A stretch of DNA of 64,000 bases from Microglena sp. YARC. Lineage: Eukaryota; Chlorophyta; Chlorophyceae; Chlamydomonadales; Chlamydomonadaceae. The stretch spans positions 4,155,161-4,219,160 of the forward strand of contig CM039462.1 in the NCBI GenBank assembly GCA_022414725.1, read 5' to 3'. Under the pieces are notes generated by a model that worked only from the letters and a program-made list of their open reading frames with translations, was not told where the DNA came from and ran no database searches. Positions 36,201 through 49,700 of this stretch are shown piece after piece (the stretch's first letter is position 1; each line of letters starts with the position of its first letter). A program made the translations under genes and the position numbers.

Positions 36201-39200
36201 GCAAATCCTTTTTAATATACTGTACAACACGTCCTTTTTAATATGTGATCCAGCAAATCCTTTTTAATATACTGTACAACACGTCCTTTTTAATATGTGA
36301 TCCAGCAAATCCTTTTTAATATACTGTACAACACGTCCTTTTTAATATGTGATCCAGCAAATCTTTTTAATATACTGTACAACACGTCCTTTTTAATATG
36401 TGATCCAGCAAATCCTTTTTAATATACTGTACAACACGTCCTTTTTAATATGTGATCCAGCAAATCCTTTTTAATATACTGTACAACACGTCCTTTTTAA
36501 TATGTGATCCAGCAAATCCTTTTTAATATACTGTACAACACGTCCTTTTTAATATGTGATCCAGCAAATCCTTTTTAATATACTGTACAACACGTCCTTT
36601 TTAATATGTGATCCAGCAAATCCTTTTTAATATACTGTACAACACGTCCTTTTTAATATGTGATCCAGCAAATCCTTTTTAATATACTGTACAACACGTC
36701 CTTTTTAATATGTGATCCAGCAAATCCTTTTTAATATACTGTATCCTTTTTTAATATGTGATCCAGCAAATCCTTTAATATACTGTACAACACGTCCTTT
36801 TTAATATGTGAAGCAAATCCTTTTTAATATACTGTACAACACGTCCTTTTTAATATGTGATCAGCAAATCCTTTTTAATATACTGTACTCCTTTTTAATA
36901 TATCAAAAATCCTTTTTAATATACTGTACATGTGATCCAGCAAATCCTTTTTACTGTAAACACGTCCTTTAATATGTATCCAAAATCCTTTTTAGTCCTT
37001 TTTAATATGTGATCCAGCAAATCCTTTAATATACACAGTGGCGTCCTTTTTAATATGTGGTCTTTTTAATATACTGTACATGTCCTTCAGTACAGTCCTT
37101 TTTAATATGTGATGGGGTGGTCCGGTTTGGGTGGGCATGCAGTTGCAGCACGATGGGGTGCCTGGTGTTGATATATCCAAAGGAAAACGAAAGGCCAGGA
37201 ACGGCCAGGTCGTAGGCGGATCCCAAGGCCTGGGATGTTGGTTGGGTGGTGTGGGGGTGGGGGTGGGGAAGGTTTGGTTTGGTTAGGTTTGGTTGGGTTG
37301 GGTCGGGTTTGGGTTTGGTTGGGTTGGGTTTGGTTGGGTTGAGTGGGGTGGTGAAGTTTGGGTTGGGTGGGGTGGGGAAGGTTGGTTTGGGTTGGGGTGG
37401 TGAAAGGTAGAAGGTTGGTTTGGGTTGGGGTTGGTTTGGTTGGGTTTGGGTATGGTGGGTTTGGTTTGGTTTGTTTGGTTTGGTTGATTTGGTTTGGTTT
37501 GGTTGGGGAAGGGGGGTTAAGAAGTGTTGGGGTTTGGTTTTGGTTTGGGGCAGGGTGGGTTGGGGTTGGGGTTTGGTTGGTTGGGGGTGGGGTGGGAAAG
37601 GGTGGGTTGGGTTCGGGGTGGGGTGGGGAAGGGTGGGCTGGGCTGGGCTGGGCTGGGATGTTGGGTTGGGTTGGGGTGGGGTTTGGCTGGAGTTTGGTTA
37701 AGTGGGTTGGGCGATGTTGGAATTGCTCGCTACCTGTCGAGTCAAAAGACTACATATGTATTACTTTAATATACATTTATTGTTGTATAGCTTTAAGCAG
37801 GCTAATTTAACTTAATACTCGGCTTAGAGTATAAAACAAGCTATATAATAAGCTATGTAAGATGCTATATAATCAGCTATATATATTAGCTTCAGGTAGC
37901 AGCTCACAGTTTTTGTCCTCAAAGTTTCTGAAGGCCAGGTCATATTAGGTGCAAGCAAAACGTGCGACGCAAGCCTGCTAAAAACAACACTGCCAGCTCA
38001 CCACAAGAGGCTTAAAATAAAACTGCCAGCTCACCACGAGAGGCTTGATCCACACGTAGTCTGTCTCCAGCAGGGGCATTGAGGTTATATTATGCGCAAG
38101 CAAAATGTGCGGCGCAAGCCTGATTAAAAAATAAAACTGCCAGCTCACCAAAGAGGCTTCAAATAAAACTGCCAGCTCACCACAAGAGGCTAGATCCCCA
38201 AGTAGTCGGCATCCAGCAGGAGTTGCCACAGGGTTGCTCTCTATCTGTCGAGTCATAAGACTACATATGTATTACTATAATATACAAATACTATTATTTA
38301 GCTTCAATATATAGCCTGATTAAAAATAAAACTGCCAGCTCACCATGAGAGGCCTGATCCATTCGTAGTCTGTCTCCAGCACGGGCAGCAAGGTTATATT
38401 AGGTGCAAGCAAAACATGCGATGCAAGCCTGATTAAAATAAAACTGCCAGCTCACCACGAGAGGTTTGATCCATACGTAGTCGGTCTCCAGCAAGAGCAG
38501 CCATGGCGCCTGGAGGAGGGAGTTGTTGACGGCAGCTGCGTCAAGGAACTGTTGCATCGCATTGGCTCGGTCGGCCACGGGGAACCAGCACCAGTTGTCG
38601 CACTCGGGCTGGAGAGGATCTGCCCGGAAGGTGTCAATCTGTGGGGAAGTAGGTGTGGGTGTGGGTGGTGGGCCAGTTGTCGCACTCAGGTTGGAGAGGA
38701 TCTGCCCGGAAGGTGTCGATCTGTGGGTAAGGAGGTGTGGGTGTGTGTGGTGGGCCAGTTGTCGCACTGGGGCTGGAGAGGATCTGCCCGGAAGGTGTCG
38801 ATCTGTGGGTAAGGAGGTGTGGGTGTGGGTGGTGGGCCAGTTGTCGCACTCGGGTTGGAGAGGATCTGCCCGGAAGGTGTCAATCTGTGGGGAAGTAGGT
38901 GTGGGTGTGGGTGTGGGTGGTGGGCCAGTTGTCGCACTCGGGGGAGAGGATCTGCCGGAAGGTGTTGATCTGTGGGTAAGTAGGTGTGGGTGTGGGTGGT
39001 GGGCCAGTTGTCGCACTCGGGCTGGAGAGGATCTGCCCGGAAGGTGTCGATCTGTGGGTAAGTAGGTGTGGGTGTGGGTGGTGGGCCAGTTGTCGCACTC
39101 GGGCTGGAGAGGATCTGCCCGGAAGGTGTCGATCTGTGGGGAAGTAGGTGTGGGTGTGGGTGTGGGTGGTGGGCCAGTTGTCGCACTCGGGCTGGAGAGG

Positions 39201-40859
39201 ATCTGCCCGGAAGGTGTTGATCTGTGGGTAAGTAGGTGTGGGTGTGGGTGGTGGGCCAGTTGTCGCACTCGGGCTGGAGAGGATCTGCCCGGAAGGTGTC
39301 GATCTGTGGGTAAGTAGGTGTGGGTGTGTGTGGTGGGCAGTTGTCGCACTCGGCTGGAGAGGATCTGCCCGGATGGTGTGATCTGTGGGGAAGTAGGTGT
39401 GGTGTGGGTGTGGGTGGTGGGCCAGTTGTCGCACTCGGGCTGGAGAGGATCTGCCCGGAAGGTGTCGATCTGTGAGGAAGTAGGTGTGGGTGTGTGTGGT
39501 GGGCCAGTTGTCGCACTCGGGCTGGAGAGGATCTGCCCGGAAGGTGTCGATCTGTGGGGAAGTAGGTGTGGGTGTGGGTGGTGGGCCAGTTGTCGCACTC
39601 GGGCTGGAGAGGATCTGCCCGGAAGGTGTCGATCTGTGGGTAAGCAGGTGTGGGTGTGTGTGGTGGGCCAGTTGTCGCACTCGGGCTGGAGAGGATCTGC
39701 CCGGAAGGTGTTGATCTGTGGGTAAGTAGGTGTGGGTGTGTGTGGTGGGCCAGTTGTCGCACTCGGGCTGGAGAGGATCTGCCCGGAAGGTGTCGATCTG
39801 TGGGGAAGTAGGTGTGGGTGTGGGTGGTGGGCCAGTTGTCGCACTCGGGCTGGAGAGGATCTGCCGGAAGGTGTCGATCTGGGAGGAAGTATGTGGGTGT
39901 GGGGTGGTGGGCCAGTTGTCGCACTCGGGCTGGAGAGGATCTGCCCGGAAGGTGTCCATCTGTGGGTAAGTAGCTTGTGGGGTTAGTTTGCTGAGGAGCT
40001 GGAAGTGGATAGGTAGGTGTATGTGTGGTTGTGTGTGGGTGTGTGGGGTGTGTATGAGGGGGGGGGGGAGGGAAGCAGGGAGTGGTTGACGGCAGCTGTG
40101 TTAAGGGACTGTTGCATCACATTGGCCGGGGTCAGCCACAGGGAACCAGCACCAGTTGTCACACTCGGGCTGGAGAGGATCTGCCCGGAAGGTGTAGATC
40201 TGTGGGGAAGGCGCTTCTGGGTGAGGTTGATGAGGAGCAGAAGGTATGTGGGGGGGAACGGTGTGGGGTGTGTGTGGGGGGTGGGGATGGGGTGGGGGAT
40301 GCAAGGTGGGGTGGGGGGGGGGTGAGGTGTGTGGGCGGGTGGGGGGGGGCTGAGGAGCCGAAGTGGGTTTGGGGGGGCAGGGTGGGGGGGCAAGGTTGGG
40401 TGGGGGAGGTTTGCTGAGGGGGGCGGGGTGGGGTGGGGTGGGTGTAGATGGGGTGTAGGTATGTGGGGGTGTAGGTGTGTAAAGGCTGGAGCTTGGTAAG
40501 TAGGTAGGTGGGCGGGAAGGTTGGTGTGTAGGTGGCAGGGTTCTCTCTAAGGAAAGGAAACAGCTTCAGGTTTGGCCTAAGTGTGGATGAAAGAAGATGC
40601 CTGGAAGATGCCACGCATAGCCAAAAAAAGAAACAGTAGTAGTAGGACCAATTATCGCACTTGGATGGGAGAGAATCTGCCCGGAAGGTTTCGATATGCG
40701 GGTAAGGGGCTTGTAGGGTCAAGTGTACAGAGGGGCCAGGGGTGGGTGTGGGTGGGCCCAATTATCGCACTTGGATTGGAGAGAATCTGCCCGGAAGGTG
40801 TCGATATGCGGGTAAGGGGCTTGTAGGGTAAAGGGTGCAGAGGGCCCGTGTGTGTGTGT

Positions 40860-40901
<42 letters not shown>

Positions 40902-42041
40902 TAATTGCACTTGAATAGGAGAGGATCTGCCCTGAAGGTGTCGATATGCGGGTAAGGGGCTTGTGGGGTTTAGTGTGCAGAGGGGCTGGAGGTGTGTGGG
41001 GGCCCACCCACCCACACACAAACACTTACCCACCTCCCAGTAGACTCATTCACCCACAAGTCACCTCATCTATCAGGGCATCAAGCTTGGTATGATGGAA
41101 GATTCTAGTCATAGCTACCATCTTTTCCCCCCACCCGCCCCCCCCACCACCCACCCACAAACACACACCTCCAGCCCACCAGCAAACTTGCTTGCCCCCC
41201 CCACCCACCCACCCACCCACCCACCCACAAACACACAAACACACACGAACACCCCCCAGTAGACGACTCACCTCATCCATCAAGGCATCAGGCTTGGTAA
41301 CGATGGTAGAATTCTGGTCATGGCAACCATCTTCTCTCCCCCACACCCACCCACACCCACACAAAACACCCATCCTTCCCCACTCCCCAGTAGACAACTC
41401 ACCTCATCCATCAAGGCATCAGGCTTGGTACGATGGAGAATTCTGGTCATCGCAACCATCTTCTCTCCCCCCCACCCCACCCACACCCACACAAAACACC
41501 CATCCTTCCCCACTCCCCAGTAGACAACTCACCTCATCCATCAAGGCATCAGGCTTGGTACGATGGAGAATTCTGGTCATCGCAACCATCTTCTCTCCCC
41601 CCACCCACCACCCACCCACACAAAACACCCATCCTTCCCCACTCCCCAGTAGACAACTCACCTCATCCATCAAGGCATCAGGCTTGGTACGATGGAGAAT
41701 TCTGGTCATCGCAACCATCTTCTCTCCCCCCCACCCCACACCCACACAAAAACACCCATCCTTCCCCACTCCCCAGTAGACAACTCACCTCATCCATCAA
41801 GGCATCAGGCTTGGTACGATGGAGAATTCTGGTCATCGCAACCATCTTCTCTCCCCCAGGCAGCTTCTGGGCGATGTTGAAGGTCGCAACCATGATACGA
41901 GCTTGAAAGTTCTGGTAGGGAGATCCGTTGGAGGTGAAGAAGACATGCATGGTATCCTCGCGATGGCCGGCAGTCTTGGAGTAGGCCAAGGCATCGAAAG
42001 CAGCTGTGGTGGCAATTGTCTCTGCAGACCTGGCGTAGGGG

Positions 42042-42072
<31 letters not shown>

Positions 42073-45000
42073 ATGGGAATAGTCTCTGCAGACCTGAATT
42101 GGGGGGAGTTGAGAAGAGATGGGAAAAGATTGGAGGAAGAGAGATCCGTTCGAGTGAAGAAGAAGTGCATGGTATCCTCAGGATGGCCCGCAGTCTTGGA
42201 GTAGGCCAAGGCATCGAAAGCAGCGGTGGTGGCCATTGTCTTTGCAGACCTGGCGTAGGGGGGAGGGGGGGGGGGAGATGGGAATAGTCTCTGCAGACCT
42301 GAATTGGGGGAGTAGGGAAGAGATGGGAAGAGATTGGAGGAAGAGAGATCCGTTCGAGGTAAAGAAGACGTCCATGGTATCCTCAGGATGGCCCGCAGTC
42401 TTGGAGTAGGCCAAGGCATCGAAAGAAGCGGTGGTGGCCATTGTCTCTGCAGACCTGAATTGGGGGAATAGGGAACATGGGAACATGGGAACAGGGAATT
42501 GTGAGAATAGGGGAGAGATGGGAACATATCAGAAGTTCTGGTAGGGAGATCCGTTGGAGGTGAAGAAGACGTGCATGGTCTCCTCGGGATGGCCGGCAGT
42601 CTTGGAGTAGGCCAAGGCAACAAAAGAAGCGGTGGTGGCAATTGTCTCTGCAGACCTGATATAGGGGTGGGTGAGAGGTTAGGGAAGAGATGCGAATAGT
42701 CTCTGCAGACCTGCATTGGGGGAATAGGGAACATGGGAGCAGGGAATTGGGAGAATAGGGGAGAGATGGGAACATATCGGAAGTTATGGTAGGGAGATTC
42801 ATTGGAGGTGAAGAAGACGTGCATGGTCTCCTCGGGATGGCTGGCAGTCTTGGAGTAGGCCAAGGCATTTAAAGTAGCGGTGGTGGTCATAGTCTCTGCA
42901 GACTTGACATACTGGGAATTGAGGACGGATGGGGGCAGATTGGGGGGGTAGGAAAGACATATGAACATATTGGAGGTACATGAAAGAGATGGGAACAGAT
43001 TTGGGGGTTATGAAAGAGTAAGAACAGCTTGGGGGGAAAGAATAGGGAATAGGGAATAGGGAATAGGGAACAGATTGGGGGAATAGGGAAAAGGGAATAG
43101 GGAATAGGGAACAGGGAATATGTTGGGGGAATAGGGAATATGGAATATGTAACATGGGAGAGTAGGAACAGATTGGGGGGAGAGGGAATAGGGAATAGGG
43201 AATAGGGAATAGGGAATAGGGAATAGGGAACAGATTGGGGGAATAGGGAATAGGGAATAGGGAATAGGGAATAGGGAATAGGGAACAGATATAGGGAACA
43301 GGAATAGGGAATAGGGAATAGGGAATAGGGAATAGGGAATAGGGAATAGGGAATAGGGAACAGATATAGGGAATAGGGAATAGGGAATAGGGAAATCAGG
43401 GAATAGGGAATAGGGAATAGGGAATAGGGAATAGGGAATAGGGAATAGGGAATAGGGAATAGGGAACAGATATAGGGAATAGGGAATAGGGAATAGGGAA
43501 TAGGGAATAGGGAACAGATTGGGGGAATAGGGAATAGGGAATAGGGAATAGGGAATAGGGAATAGGGAATAGGGAATAGGGAATAGGGAATAGAGAATAG
43601 GGAACAGATTGGGGGAATAGGGAATAGGGAATAGGGAATAGGGAACATGTTCATTACCTCTGCCCCTTGGTGCTGGCATTTCCACTTGGAGCAGCAGCAG
43701 TGATGGCAGCTTTGCTGGCATCAGTGGTACTGGCTGTAGTGCTGGCAGTGCTGGCTGCAGTGCTGGCTGTGGTGCTGGCTGCTTTGCTGGCATCAGCATT
43801 GGCCTTAGCGTTGATGTTTTCCAGCGACTTGCTAGCCTCCTTGAGCAGCGACGTCGCGTGTTGCACGTGTGCCACAGTGGATGCGATGCCTGATCCAAGC
43901 TCAACAGGAGGCGGCGGAGAGGAGACAGGTGCTGAGGACGTGGATGCCTGTCCCGCCGTCGGGCTGCCAGTGCTGCTGGTGGTGGTGGTGCTGCTGGTGG
44001 TGGACGTAGGTGCTTGTCCCGTTGTTGGGCTGTCATTGGTGGTGGCAGCGGTGGAGGCGGCGGCAGTGGTGGTGGCAGCGGGGGTGGTGGTGGTGACGGC
44101 GGGGGTGGTGGTGGTGACGGCGGGGGTGGTGGTGGTGACGGCGGGGGTGGTGGTGGTGGTGGAGGACTCTGCGCCTGAGGCAACTGCTACGGTGCTCGCG
44201 TGCTTTTTGGTCTCGCTCATGTCAGACTGGCCCTGCAGACAACGAGTGAGATGGTGAGATGGTGTGTTTGTTTTGTGTGTGTTTTGAGTTTGTGTGTGTG
44301 GCAACTGCCACGATGCTAGCTTACTCCTTGGTCTCGCTCGTGTCAGACTGGCCCTGAAGACAACATGTGAGATGGTGAGATGGTGTGTGCTTGCGTGTGT
44401 TTGAGTTTGTATGTGGTGCAACTGCCCCAGTTCTAGCGTGCTCCTTGGTCTCGCTGATGTCTGACTGGCCCTGAAGACAACATATGAGATGTTGAGATGG
44501 TGCTTGTTTGTGTGTGCTTGTGTGTGTTTGAGTTTGTGTGTGGTGCAACTGCCACGGTGCTCGTGTGCTCCTTGGTCTCGCTCATGTCAGACTGGCCCTG
44601 CAGACAACGTGTGAGATAGTGAGATGGTGACCTTGTGCATGTTCTTGTGTGTTTGTTTTTATGGGCAGATACCTACGGGTTTTATAGGGCAAACTACAGT
44701 GGTTGCAACAGAGGTAGAGCATCCATAGTTAGCATCACTCAAGCCAAGCCAAATCCCACACCTGATGAACACAACTCTATGTTTTCAACGTAGTGGACCC
44801 TAGAAAAACTGTGTGTTCAGACATGAAATGTAACGTTTTGAACAACATTGGTGTTTGTATGAATGTATATATGTATGTCTATGTATGTTGCAGTTCAGGG
44901 GTAGGCCAAATAGGATATAAGGACTTGCCCAACCGTGACAGGAAGGGCTGAAAATAAAAAGCATTGATGAACAACTTTGGTGACAACAACATGTGGAGAC

Positions 45001-46717
45001 GTGGGTAGGTGTAGAAATGATTCATACATACAGGAATATATAAACATAGACATAGAAAACATAGAAATGCAGAAGGTGGAGTATATGGACAAACAGAAAC
45101 ATACCGAAACGCATAAGGTGAAATGTATAGACATATAGACTTAAACAAATATATAGAATCGCATCGAAGGCGAAGTCTGCAGGGGTCCCGCTCCACCCAT
45201 CCACCCATCAGCACCATCCTCACCCCATTACCCCTTCACCCCAATCAGCCCCAGCCTCGGCCCACCACCCCATCAGCACCAGCCTCAGCACCACCCCATC
45301 AGCACCAGCCTCAGCCCCGACCCATCAGCACCAGCCTCACCCCACCACCCATCAGCACCAGCCTCACCCCACCACCCCATCAGCACCAGCCTCAGCCCAC
45401 CACCCCATCAGCACCAGCCTCAGCCCACCACCCATCAGCACCAGCCTCACCCCACCACCCCATCAGCACCAGCCTCACCCACCACCCCATCAGCACCAGC
45501 CTCACCCACCACCCCATCAGCACCAGCCTCAGCCCACCACCCCCCCATCAGCGACCAGCCTCAGCCCACCACCCCATCAGCACCAGCCTCACCCCACCAC
45601 CCCATCAGCAGCAACCCACCACCCATTCAGCACCAGCCTCACACCACATCAGCACCAGCCTCACCCCACCACCCATCAGCACGAGCCTCACCCCACCACC
45701 ATCAGCACCAGCCTCAGCCCACCCCCCATCAGCACCAGCCTCACCACCACCCATCAGCACCAGCCTCACCCCACCACCCATCAGCACCAGCCTCAGCCCA
45801 CCACATCAGCACGGCAGCCTCAGCCCACCACCTCATCAGCACCAGCCTCACCCCACCACCCCATCAGCACCAGCCTCACCCCACCACCCATATCAGCACA
45901 GCCTCAGCCCACCACCCCATCAGCACCAGCCTCACCCACCACCCCATCAGCACCAGCCTCACCCACACCCCATCAGCACCAGCCTCAGCCCACACCCCAT
46001 CAGCAGCCAGCCAATCACTTACAAGCTTCTGCAAGTTGATCTCGTCAGACTGGTGCTCGTGATGAGAAGACTGACCCTGAAGTATGAGCTTTGCGTTTGC
46101 ATGGTGGCGTTCATCTGTTTACACAGGAAGGAGTGGGCAAACAAATTGGATGGATGGGTGGATGGATTGGTGGATGGATGGGTTGATGGATGGGGGGGGG
46201 ATGGATGGGTGGATGGTGTTTTTACGACTGATACTCAATTATGAGCTTTGCGTTTGCCTGGTGGCGCTGATCTGTTTAACGCAGGTAGGAGTGGGCAGAG
46301 TAAATGGATGGATGGATGGATGGATGGATGGGGTAAGATGGGGGGGGGGGGGTACGGGAGGGGGGGGGGGGGGGGGGGGGGGATGTTTTTTTTTTACGAC
46401 TGATACTGAATTGTGAGCTTTGCGTTTGCCTGGTGGCGCTCATCTGTTTACGCAGGAAGGAGTGGGCAGAGTAAATGGATGGATGGATGAATGGATGGGT
46501 GGGGGGTAGATGGATGGGAGGGGGTAGATGGATGGATGGTTGGTTTTTTTAAGACTGATACTGAATTATGAGCTTTGCTTTTGTGTGGTGGGGAGGGGGA
46601 TGGGGGGATGGATGGGTAGATGGATGGGTGGGAGGGTGGATGGATGGATTGGAGGAGGGGGGGAGGGAATGGATGGGGTGGGGTGGGGTGTGTGTGTGTG
46701 TGGGTGTGTGTGTGTGT

Positions 46718-46794
<77 letters not shown>

Positions 46795-49700
46795 TGGATG
46801 GATGTGTTGATTGTTCTCTAGTAGCCCAAAAATGAACTTCTTTTTCAACACCTTCCGCTCCGATAGCCAACACTATCCACCAATGTTTCCAAGTCGCTTA
46901 CAACGCGCCTAGGACTTGTACCTTTGACCTGGACAAGTCTTTAAACTGCCTAATCTGCTTAGTATGCTCCCTGGTTACAGTGGGTATCGCACCGGGGGGC
47001 CTGGACATGGTCTACGGTGACGGGGAGCAGCGCAGAGTTGGCCGAAGAACCATGTCACAATTCAAATTCAAACATTCAAATTATTGATGTGATGGGTACC
47101 CCCGTCTCGGTCTTACCTAAGATGCTGGTGAATGTCACAATTCAAATTTGAAAATCCAAATCATCAATGGGGTGGTTACCCCATCTCAGTCATGCCTAAG
47201 ATGCTGGTGAATGTCACAATTCGAATTTAAACATCCAAATTACCGATGGGATGGTTACCCCTGTCCCAGTCTTCCCTAACATGCTGGAGAATGTCACAAT
47301 TCAAATCCAATATTCAAATTATCAATGGGATGGTTCCCCTGTCCCAGTCTGGGATCAAATTATTGATGGGATGGTTCCCCTGTCCCCTGTCCCAGCCCTA
47401 CCTAAGATGCTGGTGATGACGTTGTGGGGAGGAGGGCGTGCTATGCTTATCGCCCCAACAAATCGCGGTGTACGTTCATCACCTGCATCTTTCCCCTGGC
47501 AAAAGAGGAAACGAGGTGATAAGAGATTAAGGGTTTAGGGTTCGGTGAAAAGAGGTGAAAAGAGGTGGACAGAGGAGAAAAGGTGGTAGAAAGAGGTGAA
47601 AAAGGTGGAACAGAGGAGAAAAGGTGGTGAAAAGAGGTGGACAGAGGAGAGAAGAGGTGGCCGAAAGGTGGCAAGCATCTTTCCCTGGCAATAGAGGACA
47701 CGCGGTGGACAGGAAAGAAGGTGGTAAGAGGTGGAGAGAGAAAAAGGTGGTAAAAAGAGGTGATAAGAGGTGGACAGAGGAGAAAAGAGGTGGGAAAAAG
47801 GTGGCAAGCATCTTTACCCTGGCAAGAGAGAAAACGAGGTGGACTGTGGAAAAAAGGCGGTAAGAGGTGGAAAAAAGGCGGTAAGAGGCGGACTGTGGAA
47901 AAAAGGCGGTAAGAGGTGGACTGTGGAAAAAAGGCGGTAAGAGGTGGACTGTGGAAAAAAGGCGGTAAGAGGTGGACTGTGGAAAAATGGCGGTAAGAGG
48001 TGGACTGTGGAAAAAAGGCGTTAAGAGGTGGACTGTGGAAAAAAGGCGGTAAGAGGTGGACAGAACAAGACCTAGACAGCATCACAAGCAACGCAGAAAA
48101 TTGGCGGAGAGTGTTGGCAACGGAATCGAGCGAACTAATTTTGGGGTTTTTTTGTCACCCTTTTATTGGGCTTAACAGGGTGTATTTAGGGTGGGAAGGG
48201 TGTGCCGCAGGGGTGCAGAAAAGGGTGCCGAAGACCCCCTCAATCTGCAGTGACCAGTCAGTGTACTTGACCTGGTCTTTGAGTAAGTGATGCTACCCAC
48301 TGGTAGATAGGAAGGTCGTTGTCACCCTTTTATTGGGCTTAACAGGGTGTATTCTGGGTGGGAAGGGTGTGCCGCAGGGGTGCAGAAAAGGGTGCCGAAG
48401 ACCCCCCAAATTTGCAGTGCAGTTTAATGGCAACTGCTGTATCCTTCAATTGCTACGCCTTAGTGCACCATGGCAGCAGACTACTTGCATGGGACGGGTT
48501 ATTGAGGGGTTCTGTCTGACAAAGGATAAAAAAGCATCGTCGCTATGCACGTTGGAAAAGGAACAGTGTCTGGTGTGTATTTGCAATGTAGTCGAATAGC
48601 AACTGCTGTATCCTTCAATTGCTACGCCTTAGTGCACCATGGCAGCAGACTACTTGCATGGGACGGGTTATTGAGGGGTTCTGTCTGACAATGGATCAAA
48701 AAGCATCGTCGCTATGCACGTTGGAAAGGGAACAGTTCTGGTGTGTATTTGCAATGTAGTTGAATAGCAACTGCTGTATACTTCAATTGTTACGCCTTCG
48801 TGCACCATGACAACAGACTACTTGCATGGGACGGGCCATTGGGGGGTTCTGTCTGACAAAGGATCAAAAAGCATCGTTGCTATGCACGTTGCTAAGGGAA
48901 CAGTGTCTGGTTTGTAGTTGCAATGTAGTTGAATAGCAACTGCTGTATACTTCAATTGCTACGCCTTCGTGCACCATGACAACAGACTACTTGCATGGGA
49001 CAATCCTGTTTCGACAACTGGCTCAATGGTAGAGCTTGTTGAAATGCTGAAATGTACGGGGTTGGAATTCCTACGGGTGCGCTTTAGTGTTTGCGGTCGC
49101 TGTCAACCGCCATGGCAGCTTTGCCCAGGTAAAGTAGCAGCCCGTTCCCTACCACCGGTAGACCGTTCTCCCTTAATAGCACGCCCCACCAGGCGTTATC
49201 ATTTCTTGCATGGGACTGGTTATTGAGGGGTTCAGTCCAATAGCTCATTAGCTTGTAAGTTGTCTGGTGTTGGTGAGGTAACATTTTACCACATAATCCA
49301 ATATACTGTTTAAGTAATAATCCACAATGGTTATAATCAACAGTACATTGATTATATTATGGAGGGGGTCAGTCTGACAGCTCATCCGCTCGCAATTGGG
49401 CTCCGACCCCACCCCCCCCCCACCCCCCCACCCCCAAGCCATGCCCTCTCCAACCACGACCTCCCCCCTCCTCCCTCCCCTCCCCTCTGTTTCCCCTCCC
49501 TCCCCTCCCTTCTGTTTCCCCTCCCTCCCCTCGCCTCGCCTCCCTGTCCTGCCCCCCCCCCCCCCCCCCCCCCCCCCTCTCCTCCCTCTCCTGCCTCTCC
49601 CTCACTCCTTCCCTCACTCCTCCCTCCTCTTCGGACGAGGTGGACAAGGCGGGGTTGACGGACGAGATGGCTGAAGAGACAAGCTCTGCTCCCGCATGCC

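Noticed and set aside
25275..37115. CRISPR array
   Set aside because: The repeats are contiguous with no unique spacers, in a eukaryotic intron.
38399..39960. Open frames of 359-481 codons on the minus strand
   Set aside because: They are produced by the 83-bp array of exon-edge copies, occur in all three frames, and only the first 61 codons of one frame (38456-38638) are real HPAT coding sequence.
42887..44183. Long minus-strand frames of IPYSLFP repeats
   Set aside because: Direct translation of the (GGGAATA)n repeat. Only the MSETKK frame at 43658-44232 fits the HPAT exon phases.
45123..46244. 373-codon Ser/Pro/His-rich frame on the plus strand
   Set aside because: It reads through the 28-bp minisatellite in a single frame with no domain and lies inside an intron of the opposite-strand gene.
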